DNA of 36,123 bases, from NCBI GenBank assembly GCA_003640385.1, contig RCAB01000581.1, forward strand, positions 1-36,123, read 5' to 3'. Source of the DNA: Setaria digitata (Eukaryota; Nematoda; Chromadorea; Rhabditida; Setariidae). Below, piece by piece: positions 12,168 through 22,700 of the stretch (the first letter of the stretch is position 1; each line of letters opens with the position of its first letter). Under the pieces are notes generated by a model, which saw only the letters and a list, made by a program, of their open reading frames with translations, was not told where the DNA came from and did no database searches. Made by a program: the position numbers and the translations under genes.

Positions 12168-13349
12168 CTGAAATAGTTCTTTTTTTCCTTTTTTTAAACT
12201 AAATTAATGGTAATTGTGCAGGAAAGAATGAACCCTTCCAGTAAACAATTTACCATCAAATAGCGAATTTGGAATTAGGCAAAATGAGTGGTGGTTTGAA
12301 TCGGAGTGACGTATGTTGAATGGTTGGAATGGTAGGTAATTTGCAGCTGAAATAGCTTAGTGGTACTATATCGGGGAATAGCGGGGATGCTATCTTATCC
12401 CATAATTTCACTAACCGTCGGTATTGCATTTATTTCTGTTCATCTTCTTTGTGGTACTCTTGCGTGCAGGTAATCCCTACAGTACCCTTACATCTGCAAA
12501 AAAAAGCGCTACCGTATACATACCTCATAAGAAATGAAATATTCTGCATATAGTGATTGCTACGTAAATTGTCGAGTGATTCTGGAGAAAAGTACGGTAA
12601 TGCTAGCGTGAAGGGATGCTCTTACAGCTACTATCATATTGCAAAATAGAAACTGACAACCATGCCTCACTCAGGACACCAAAATACCGTATAAGCATTG
12701 CCGCATCTCGTCCGAAATTGCGCATCATCTCACAATTTGATCATATAATCAGAAAATTTAGCGAAATTTATTGAAATATCAGTCATGAGTAGTTAAAGTG
12801 TTTCTCTTCTAAAAAAGGAAACCGTATTGCTGGTTTCTGGATGCGAAATATTGCTGGATCCTTCATTATTTCTTTTTTTTTTTTAATATTTGATTATCCC
12901 AGAAATCTGTGACTGGAAATTTGTTAATTAAATTAATTCAATTAACAAACTTCTAAGACGCGGAACTTCTTCTTTCTTACATTCTCTCTCGGATGTTTTT
13001 CTGTGAATTGTTTCCCCAAATTTCATGTTTCATATTTAATTAATTAGTATTCAAGTGCTGCAGATAACGATTTGCAAGATTGGGACATATTCTCGATGAA
13101 ATTAAAGAATTTCGCTCATGACGCACAACGTATATTCGTAGTCATAAAGCAAGACATAATTATCTGATGATTTAAAGATGTGAAAGCATAAAGTTCGAAA
13201 TTTCAGTTTTTCTTTGCATAGAATATGAAATGCATGTAGCTAGTAAATCCAAATTTAGGTGATGTATTATATCCAATTAATATAATGGAAGTTAAATTAA
13301 ATATTTCCAATATCACGCCACTACTAAGTTTTCATTTCATTTCCTCATG

Positions 13350-13560
13350 AGTTTACTTTCCAAAGAAAAAAAAAAAATAACTGAAATAACTTTTTTTTTT
13401 CTTTTCAGTTTACTTTTATATATATATATATATATATACATAAAAGTAAATATATATATATATGGAAAGTATATATATATGGAAAGTAAACTGGAAGTAA
13501 AAGTAAACTTTTTTTTTTACATATATATATATATATATATATATGTGAAAAAAAAAGATA
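13350..13560. repeat. Nested inverted repeats with TA tracts
   Basis: AGTTTACTTTCCA (13350-13362) is the exact reverse complement of 13480-13492. AGTTTACTTTTA (13407-13418) is the reverse complement of TAAAAGTAAACT at 13498-13509, and its inner part also pairs with TAAAAGTAAA at 13441-13450. TA runs fill the gaps, and 13519-13546 is itself a perfect ACAT(AT)nATGT palindrome. The patch could fold into large hairpins. It encodes nothing recognisable. Confidence 0.85.
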
Positions 13561-13680
13561 TATATACATATTTTTTCCCTCAATTTTAAAACAATGTTTT
13601 ATATGGGCTCCTTTTACAAGATACTACAGAATATAAATTAAATTATAATATCAAAATCTGATTGTTTATTTCATTTTGTT

Positions 13681-13755
13681 ATCTGTGTAGAAGTGGACTA
13701 TCATGCCTGCAATATTTTATCTGTGTAGAAGTGGACTATCATGCCTGCAATATTT
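13681..13755. repeat. Exact 38-bp tandem duplication
   Basis: A 38-bp unit beginning ATCTGTGTAGAAGTGGACTA at 13681 is repeated immediately at 13719. The two copies are identical through 13755, after which they diverge. Perfect identity suggests a recent duplication or an assembly artefact. Confidence 0.95.
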
Positions 13756-14688
13756 GACGTATTGAAATTGTTGCAATCATCAGGCGGTAATCTTTTACAT
13801 TTCTAATTGCTTCGAACAAACTTTAGAAGAAATGTTTTACATCGAACGATGCCAAATAATTTAGACGTGACAAATCCATTTTAGGTAGATGTTTTATGAA
13901 AACAAAGTAATAGTAAATAGTAATAATAGTAATAGTTATGGTAATCAAGCTTTACTTGATCATAATCACGATAATTAAATTCCATTTGGATGGTTGCTGG
14001 AGTAATTAAACTTGGCCTGATTAGGTTGCCCCCAAAAAGTATTTCCTTTCTGTTCCATTTCTATATTCTATACCAATTAGGTGATGTTAAAATTGATAAC
14101 GATTGTTTTAGTGAAATGAATGTTATTTACTTTCCAGTCCATTCTTTAAGCACAAAATACTATGCTGCAATGCTACATTTTGTTATTACTTGGATTTTGC
14201 GAATTAATAATTTATAAAATTTCATTGCTTCACGCTTTTCTGTTCGATAAACGGAATAAAAATATTAATTTTTAATTACTTGCCTAAGAATATCAGAAAT
14301 ATAACCAATACACTAGTACGCATAAATTCTAAGCTGCATGCAGGCAAATTTTCCTAGTTCTTTCACAACAAATATTTGTTTAGGTAAGCAATCATCGGAA
14401 CACTTTTTTTTTTTTTGATTTTTATCCATTGATAAATGATAAGGATTTCGTAAAATGTGATAAAATGCAAAATATGCTCAAATTAATGGATAATTTTGAG
14501 CAAATACAGATTCAAATTCCAAGTTTGGTATTTCTGAGCAAACATAGTTATTTTATTTGATGATCAGTTGTTGCATAATATTATTAAAATTTTTGATTTT
14601 AAATGAAACTTTCCAGTGTTTTGCTTGATCAAAATCTTCAAAGAGGGATTTATTATTCACTTAAAGTAACGACAGTTTGGAATTTCAA

Positions 14689-16041
14689 ATGTCATGTCTT
14701 CTTACAGAAGAAACACGCCGATTGAGCAAGGAGCAACGTCATATCATTCAAGAAACATTTCAATATTTGTACAATGATCCAGAAAAAAATGGACAAAAAA
14801 TTTTTGTTTTGTAAATCCTTCATTTCACTTAAATAATCCAGACTGATCAGATGACAATTTACTAAATATAAAAATATTGCAATTTAATTCTTTTAGTAAA
14901 GGAAAGAATTTCCAGACTTTTTCAAAATAGTTAAAGATTTCAACACTTATCTTCCTAACTCTGTTGTTGCAGAGAAATAAGACAAAACAATAATGTGTGA
15001 TTTCAGCAATAATAAAATTTATGCCATGAATAAAATTTACACTTATATATCGAATTTGCATCGATAAAATGTCTAATAAATATGTTGAAAGGGTAACTTC
15101 GATTTTGCAAATAATAGTTAAGAAATGGTAACTGAAAGATAGAATATTAGCAAATAATTTTCATGAATAACTTGAAGTCTATCACTGTCGATAGAGTTAT
15201 GCCGTGTATTTTTAACGCAGGTTAATCATTTATTTCCCACAGTCGAAATTTAAAAATGTCTTATCCGTTTGTTTGCTTTAACTTATAAAACTAATTTTCA
15301 AGATTTTAGGAAATTTAATATACAGAGTATGACTTAATCGTCTTCCTGGTTAAACTTGACATATCCTGCTGAGTTATACACTCCTTGCTTATATATATTT
15401 ATATTTATATCATCCATGCCTACATTTGCATCTGGATTTATTTTGTATATATGTTTTTCTAGGCTATTTAGCGACTTCCCGGATTACAAACAGATATGGC
15501 CACAGTTCCGCGCTATACCAGATAGTTTAATCATAACAGCAGATGCTTTAAAAAAACATGGAACCGTCTATCTGAATGGTTTGAAATCTATCATCAATAA
15601 TTTAGAAAACGAGGAAAAACTGGTCCAAACGATAAGCAGAATTACTATTGCGCATTTGAGATGGCGCATTCGTAAAACGCACATAATGGTCTGTTTTTGT
15701 CATTGCTATTATATTATTTTAATTGCAAATTGCAATATTTGGGTTATGTGATTTGTCATCCGGTTAAAGGGCCATCCTTGCACCTGACAAAAACTTACTG
15801 CATGCGGAATAACCATCAGAAAACTTATTTCTTTTATTCACACCAAACCGGTTACCATTTCAACTATACTTCCATTTGTCCTTAATGACATTTCCAGAAT
15901 ATGCTCCAAGAAGTGTTAATAATTCTGCGGTCATATCCTCGGTGCCAAGAAAAAACTGTTGAAGATGCGTGGTTTACACTATTCGATGTTATCGGAAACC
16001 TTGTGAATAAGTTTGCAAAGAAAGAAAGCCAGGATATTTGA
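14689..16041 (+). CDS. Globin (nematode globin family)
   Basis: Haem-binding globin of 163 aa, in three exons: 14689-14810, 15463-15688 and 15898-16041. Phases agree, and the introns fall in phase 2 after residue 40 and phase 0 after residue 116, matching the ancestral B12.2 and G7.0 globin introns. The ATG at 14689 gives MSCLLTEETRRLSKEQ, with A-helix-like sequence following. The CD-loop Phe is in IWPQF (F56), the distal E7 His in KKHG (H73) and the proximal F8 His in TIAHLRWR (H105). The last exon carries the G and H helices and ends AKKESQDI. No signal peptide is seen, so it is probably cytosolic. AATAAA at 16084-16089 is a likely poly(A) signal. Nematodes carry many divergent globins, several of which act in oxygen sensing, redox or electron transfer; which subfamily this is cannot be told here. 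It converges on the ribosomal L15 gene. Confidence 0.9.
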
Positions 16042-16362
16042 GACTTTCCAAAACTAGCCAATAAACTATGTTGCAACATCAGCAATAAAAATATCACAGG
16101 AAGAATTTACTTGAAGAATAAGGAAACCAAATTTCATTCCTATTTCGTACTGGATTTAACTCTATATTCTCATGACTCTGCAACCATCTTTATCTTTTTA
16201 CTCCCTTCATGTTGTTAACTCACTTTTTCATGCTTTACTTTGCTAAACTAATTTAACCACTTCGATATATGAAGAAAAAACTATAAAAACCAATTTATCC
16301 TCTCATTTTCTCATTTAACAGAATAAAAGACATACATAACAACCAGTTCATATTTCATGTTC
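16042..16362. other. Short convergent 3' intergenic region
   Basis: The globin stop (16041) and the L15 stop (16363 on the minus strand) face each other across 321 bp. The globin poly(A) signal AATAAA is at 16084-16089. No exact AATAAA was found on the minus strand for L15; a GATAAA variant lies near 16295. Nothing else is evident. Confidence 0.7.
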
Positions 16363-17768
16363 TTAACGCTTACGGCGTAGTGACAAGGTATTACGACGCA
16401 GCCAACACTTTCTACGTGAACCTCCTTTTGTTGCCGAAAAGTGATGTCCCTTACCAAGACCGCGGCTTCTACGACCTGCTGACGTCAATCCACGCAATTC
16501 ACGATGCTTATGCACAGGCTTCGTTATCCATTGAGTATCAGGATTCCTTCGAATAGCCTGAAAAATACCAAAAAATTACCTCTACGACTTCCTGTGCTGT
16601 TACTAGAACCGCAAAAACAGCATCAATATCGATTATTATATTCATCATTAAAAATCAAGATACTAAACTAGAATACAGTACATAAATTTCCTGTCGATAA
16701 AGTGAGAACAATTAGAAACCTGCACAAAATCTAGTATACAAATAGGCTATATCATTGATAAGTAGATGCACTGAATCAATTGTACAAAACCAAACAGTTC
16801 AACTACGAAAAGAAACCTTATGGGCCGGATCGATCATAATAACTTCGTAAAATTTATACGTGGAATCCTGACCAACCCAGTACGAATTTAATACACGAAG
16901 ACTGCCACATCGACGACCAACTCTTTCCTGCAAACAAACACTGAGTATGAAAACTTTAAAAAAAAAAAAAAAAAACACTAAAAAAAGAAATCAAAAAATA
17001 CAAAAAAGCATGGACCTCAGCAACAGACTGTTTGCAACGAGCAAATTTCAACTCATTTACACCATGGTTTTTCGGTTTACCATAAGTTTGTCCTTTCACA
17101 ACATGACGCTTGCGACCACCTCTACGTACTCTCACCCGGTAGATTACGTAACCTGAAATCTCGATTCCTACGTTCGAACTGTGAAGACTGTATCTCATAA
17201 AATTAGGGTAAATATAAAAAAACAACAATCCAATTTTACTGCTCAATACAGACCAAACATAAAGAAGATGCAACTTTCTTATCTAGTGAGGAAGAAAAAA
17301 AAAAAAAAAAAAAACCTTGCTTAGCACGATACCCTAATCTACGAGCCTTTTCGGGGCGTGTTGGACGAGAAATACGATGAATCGCGGTGAGCTGTCGATA
17401 CTGCCAACAACGTATTCGAAGCAAATACCGCATCGTCTAAAAAAGAAAAAGAAAAGTGGAAGGTAATTTTTAATAAAGCAGAAATTTGGAAATATAATAT
17501 ACTCTATAAAACAATAACTATCAAAAGTCATCTCATTTAACGTCAGTTAAATAATCTGGAATTGATGAAGTTCACTACAAATTTTCCAATCCAAAGAGGC
17601 CGGCGATTTGGACTTAACTACCAGCCACGATTCACTTATCAAGTTTTAAAGAATATACCTAGCATTTTAATAAAAAAAAGTGTCTGGTCAACCTAGAAAG
17701 TAAAGAGAGAAACAAACCTCTGACTGCTTTTTTCGCCATAGTTCTTGCATATATCGGTAAGCACCCAT
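16363..17768 (-). CDS. rpl-15: 60S ribosomal protein L15 (eL15)
   Basis: Structural protein of the large cytosolic ribosomal subunit. Five exons: 17718-17768, 17316-17436, 17016-17152, 16817-16927 and 16363-16557. All phases agree, giving exactly 204 aa, the usual eukaryotic L15 length. Near-canonical sequence is visible throughout: [17 protein letters not shown] at the start, then [97 protein letters not shown] and a basic tail ending LRRKR. The start is fixed by the conserved MGAY. An acceptor (TTTTTAG) lies three bases upstream of the ATG, as expected for a spliced-leader site. The exon 2 donor is followed directly by a run of 20 T. Intact and surely functional. Confidence 0.97.
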
Positions 17769-17775
17769 ACTCTAA
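17769..17775 (-). promoter_or_regulatory. Candidate trans-splice acceptor for rpl-15
   Basis: On the minus strand TTTTTAG precedes AGTATGGGT, so an AG acceptor sits three bases before the start codon. In nematodes such a close acceptor with no upstream coding exon usually marks spliced-leader addition. This is inferred from sequence only. Confidence 0.5.
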
Positions 17776-19723
17776 AAATTAATCTGTGATTACGAATAAT
17801 TCAATTTCGCATCAAGATTTTTTCTTTTTCACACCATTCATATTGCTATAAAACGACTATTTCCTATCATTTTGCAACAATATGATATTTCATCTAGTAT
17901 TACCCGGTCATTATCGAGTATTCCACCAACTCATCATACTCCCTAAAGCTATAACCAAACTCATAGAGCGACAAACGAATTTAGAGTGATGTCAATTTAT
18001 TGGTAATCAATCCTGCATCTTATAGAATCCATTCAAATACCTTCTCCACAATGAACACAATCCTCGTTAGTATATTTCCAATGAAGTAGGCAGAGGCACC
18101 ACAGCTAAAGAAAGGAAGCACCTGACTAAAGAAGTCTAAAGAAATAAAAAATTAAGGCGGGGAAATGATATAAAAGGGATTATTTGAAGGAACTAAACTT
18201 AAACCATATAAACTTTTCACCTATGACTAGACTAAAATAAGAACAAACCGATATTAATACGAACAATATTTAAAAAACTCCAGAGATAGAGTTACGATAG
18301 AGAAATAAGTAATTAATTGATGTCTTCCTAGTTGCAACTATAACGTGCGTGCACAACATTAATTCCGAAAAAAAAAACGCAGTTCTCTGACAGTGACACT
18401 TATGCATTTTGTATATAACAATAAATCTTAAACTTGAAATGGATGAAGAAACTATGACAAGAGAACCGGAACAACCGGACGACAGTAACCAAGACTAACG
18501 AGAGATTGTAAACTACCCATGCATCAGCTTGCAATTGACAAAATCCTCCTAAGCGTACAGTACCCGTCAAAGAATCATAGTGGGACCAAATTGAGATTTA
18601 GCAGCTCAATTTTCCTGAAATTATGATTTTAAAACTTGAAATTTAATTGGTGATCGTTTTCTTGGCACTTTTTTATCGTTTCATCATCCTTCTATTACTT
18701 TATTCTGTAACCGTTAACTGAAAGTGATTTTAAGGATCGCTAAATTTTTAATTTTAAGTTGAAGACTGTTGAACAACTTGTTTAGCGCCAGCAGAATAGA
18801 CAACGAATTTGAAAACTACTTCAGTTTAGAAAGTTTAAAGTTAAACTAATATTTCATGAAATTTATTGCGCCATTATGATCGAGTGCTGTTATCTTCCTT
18901 AAAGCGCTTCTTTTCGGAATTATAAATAAATTTATCATTTAACAGGTCAACGAATCAATTAGGTTATTCAAAGGGTAAATTGAAAAGGTCAATTTTAAAA
19001 AATAAAAAATCTGTTTGTTATCGCTGAAAGAATAGTACGGGGATTGTAAGAGATGAAATCAGTATTTATAATTAAGCTAATTAGGCTGAATAGATCTTAA
19101 ATTATCTGTTCTTATCTTTTGCATTTTTTCATTCTTCTTTTTACAAAGCAAGAGTTATCTATCATATGATGTAATAATTCTTCATAATTCCTACCATTTA
19201 TTAAATTTAATGCCATTTCTTTAAAAAGAACAAAACAACCAAATTATCATGCATTTGCGAAAAATAAACATAGACATTTTATTAAATGTAAAATATTAAA
19301 GTTTTTGTCAAAATTTCCGAATTAATAAACAATTACGCATACGCTAGCACATGAGATTCTTGATTGTGATTTTAAAAAAAAGAATCAGAAATAATATTTA
19401 AGTTGGTATTATAGAAATGGATCTGTCGTACATTAATGTATATCGTATATTAACATATATTTTGAATTGATTAATTATAAAAAAAATATAACAATTAACA
19501 GTGTTTCTTCATGAATTTAGCAATTATCAGTGCTTTGATTTATGTTCCCAATGTTAATCTTCTTGCTCTAGAAGTGAGCAGGAAAACAATTTGCATTTTT
19601 CTTCTTTCTCCCCTTTTTTTTTGCTAATGAAATGAATTTAATAATGCAAGAGATTTGTTGCTGTTATTTTATTTTTTTTTCCAATCAAAAATTGCTTAAA
19701 AACATTCTCAAAATGTAAAATTT
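17776..19723. other. Intergenic region between rpl-15 and unc-47
   Basis: Apart from the coding-like segment at 18020-18135, I see no gene. It should hold the rpl-15 promoter on the left and the unc-47 3' end on the right, where AATAAA on the minus strand at 19668-19673, about 50 nt past the unc-47 stop, is a likely poly(A) signal. A short plus-strand frame at 18439-18498 (MDEETMTREPEQPDDSNQD) is too small to judge. Confidence 0.5.
18020..18135 (-). other. Possible terminal exon of a small membrane protein
   Basis: After a good acceptor (TTTCTTTAG, ending at 18136) the minus strand reads 38 codons to TAA at 18020. The sequence has ordinary amino-acid composition for a membrane segment: FFSQVLPFFSCGASAYFIGN, then ILTRIVFIVEKVFEWIL. 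A GT donor inside it at 18039-18040 gives an alternative end. No upstream exon with an ATG in the required phase was found and no family is recognised. It could be a real small gene, an unused exon or chance. Confidence 0.3.
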
Positions 19724-22700
19724 CTATTGTTCCTTATAGTGAACTGCTTCCATTAATTCAAGAGCCGAAAAGTATAGCCCAATTGTCATTAGACATATGC
19801 CAGCACCGATGATGAATTTGTCGAAATTTCGATCGCATTCCTTCCCATTTGGCCCTTTTAGTTTTAGATGAAACATTGCTGGCCAGATGAAACTTAGCAT
19901 TGTACCAGTAATATTACCAACAAGGCCCATTAATTCAATTAGATACGGTACAGACATTGCCATCATCAAAGTAAGTAATACGAAAATGATCCGTAAACAG
20001 AGGGCCCATTCACGTAAGGTATGGCCAACACCGTAACAGCTAAATTATATCCATTATCAGTTAATGATATGATAATATAACATGTTACCGCTCTTCAAAA
20101 ATTCATTTTTTGATATTTCAAATAAGAATCTGATTATGTTATTGTGCTAACTTTCCTATTTATTGCACTGTACAAATTGTAAATTAATAATTCGAATTCT
20201 ATAGATTCGATATACTCTAATTCAAAATTTCAGTTTCCATATGCAACCGGAAAGATTCTGCAGGAAAATTGGAAATTTAAATTCCATAAATCTTCACACT
20301 ATTTTTATATTTTAATGAAGGATTTACCTTGTAAACAGCGTCTTTGTTGTACCCATGAATAAATTATCTCTGAGCAAATGAACAGCAGCAAAATATGGTA
20401 AAGGATATGAAAAGAGTGCTTTTATAACCAGTACTAAATTAACAATTACCTGAAAATGTAATAAATTTGTTTCTTCTATTCATTTTATTCATCCAAATGT
20501 GATAGAAGTGATAAGAATTATATCGCTTATAAGAGATTTTCCATCATACACCATTTTCGTATATCAATTTATCATTTACTAAATATCTTTTAAATCTTAT
20601 AATCCAAATAAAAAGTATCCCATATATTGTATTTTATATATTGTATAATTCAGATGTCAATTATTTTATATCACAATCTAGATATTGAGTATTTTGTATA
20701 TACGTAATCAATATATCACATATTCTATATGTCAAATATTTTATGCATTATGCAATTTAGATATCAGTTATTTTGTGCATGAAGTCCTCATTTCTTCGTG
20801 TTTACACACTCAGCTAATGAATTTGGCATTTTTCTAATATGCATTTAGAAATGCATATTAGCAGTTGGATCTTAAAAAAACTTATATTTTATTATTAAAA
20901 ATATTGATACTAGAAATAATTCATTTGACTGCTCTATAATGAAGCGAAAGAATGGAAATGAAATGAAAAGTAACTTCAAACGATGATCCATTTAAAAATT
21001 TAACAATGGAAAGATGAAATTAAAATAAGATTGAAAAATTATTTCAAATAATTATCGTTCGGATGTTCAGTAATTAAATGAAAAGGTTGCAAATTTTATT
21101 TAAAAAAGGAGGAAAGAGAAGTATGAAAATAATTCTTTAAAGCAAATTTGTACTTTAAATGTTTGATTTGGTAATGAGTTTGAAATTTCTTTTTGTGTAA
21201 ATTCGCCAAATGTTAGAAAGCCAAGAAGGCCAAAGAGGGCTTTGAAAATTGCTGCGATTATATGTGACCATTGAAGCATCCATTTGAACTGACTTGGATC
21301 CTGAACCAATTTTAAATTTTAATATTAAATATTGAAGAAAGAATGATTATAACCTAAATTTTGCTTCTCATTAGGAAAATTTATCAAGGACAAGCTTTTT
21401 CAATAAGACTGTTTTATCGGTTTTTTTTTTGCTTTAAATAAAGTTGTTGAAGTGAAAAGTTTTTTTTCAATCAAATAACGTTTAAGCGTGAAAAGAAATT
21501 CAAAATTTTGATTTATTGTAAAAACTGCCGCTAATAGAAGAGGGGTAAAAAATATCCCATCAACCATTAATTAATAAATATTAATTAAATAAATGACAAA
21601 CCTCCATGGATGCTTCCAGTGATGGAAGAAAAATATGCGAAGTATAACCAAAAACAACTACACCAATTACTGTTGGCATTGTACGAATATCAAATGTAAA
21701 TGGTACTTTATACCATGCCCAATCAGATATCGTAAATTTTGAAAATTAAAATTAAAAATGATTACAACAAATTTCAATTAGAAAAAATCAATTATTCAAA
21801 TTTTTAAAAAACCATGATTAAAGAACGTTTAAAGTATGCTTTATTCAGGTTTGAATAATGAAAGATTCGAAATATTTTCAGTATTTAAATTAGGCAAATG
21901 AATTATATAAAGGCATTTAAAAAAAATTTTTTGCAATCACATCGCAGTGGTGTATAAATTTTTTACCTGCCAATTTTGATTATTTTTTCTATTTTTTTTT
22001 TTAATTTTTAGTAAAAACGATGAGAATAAATCTAATTGAAACAATAATACATTCTACATTAATTTACTAAAATCGGTGTATTTTCACAATTTGTAAAGCA
22101 AGTAATGAAGTTGCAAAATAAATTTTTTTGAAATTTCAGACTTTTTCTATTTTTTAAAATAATAAATTTTTACCTGCAGCAAACAGTAAATTAATATGAT
22201 AGCATTAATGATGAGATGTGATATTGCATTTATCAAACTTAAATTGCTTACAACTCGAATTGAATCAAGAAAAGCACATCCAAGAAGAGCTGTTGTTACA
22301 AGCATCATTAGAGCAGATTTATCTGTAAACTGTGCTACTGATACTACTGATAATAATCTTAAGAATAAATTACCGATAAATGAATAATTATCTTTCATAA
22401 TTTGTCAGTCGAATTTTAATTTTTTCTCTCTTTTTTTCCCGATTTTTCCAATTCCAATTTTTTCTTTTCTTTTTTTTCTTTTTTTTTTGAACGATTCCTT
22501 AAATTGTATATTTAATGCTTTGAATGTTTACATATTGATTGTAATTCAAAATTTTTAAGTATTTTTGTGTTTTCAATGCAAAGTATAGTCAAGCAGTTGA
22601 AATTACGCATTGATAATTCATAATATGATTATGATTACTGATAGCAACCATTATTTCAATCATTTTTGAAGTTACAAAAAAAAGAAAAAAAAACGCCAAA

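Larger units (their letters stand above)
12168..14688. other. Intergenic region between divergent helicase and globin genes
   Basis: No exon chain was recognised. It should hold the promoters of the minus-strand helicase (5' end at 12167) and the plus-strand globin (ATG at 14689). A TTTCAG ends at 12168 and may be a spliced-leader or cis acceptor. The middle holds a repeat-rich patch (13350-13560) and a tandem duplication (13681-13755), listed separately. Confidence 0.6.

Noticed and set aside
15697..15885. Plus-strand frame after globin exon 2
   Set aside because: It is the second globin intron; splicing from 15688 to 15898 restores the globin H-helix region.
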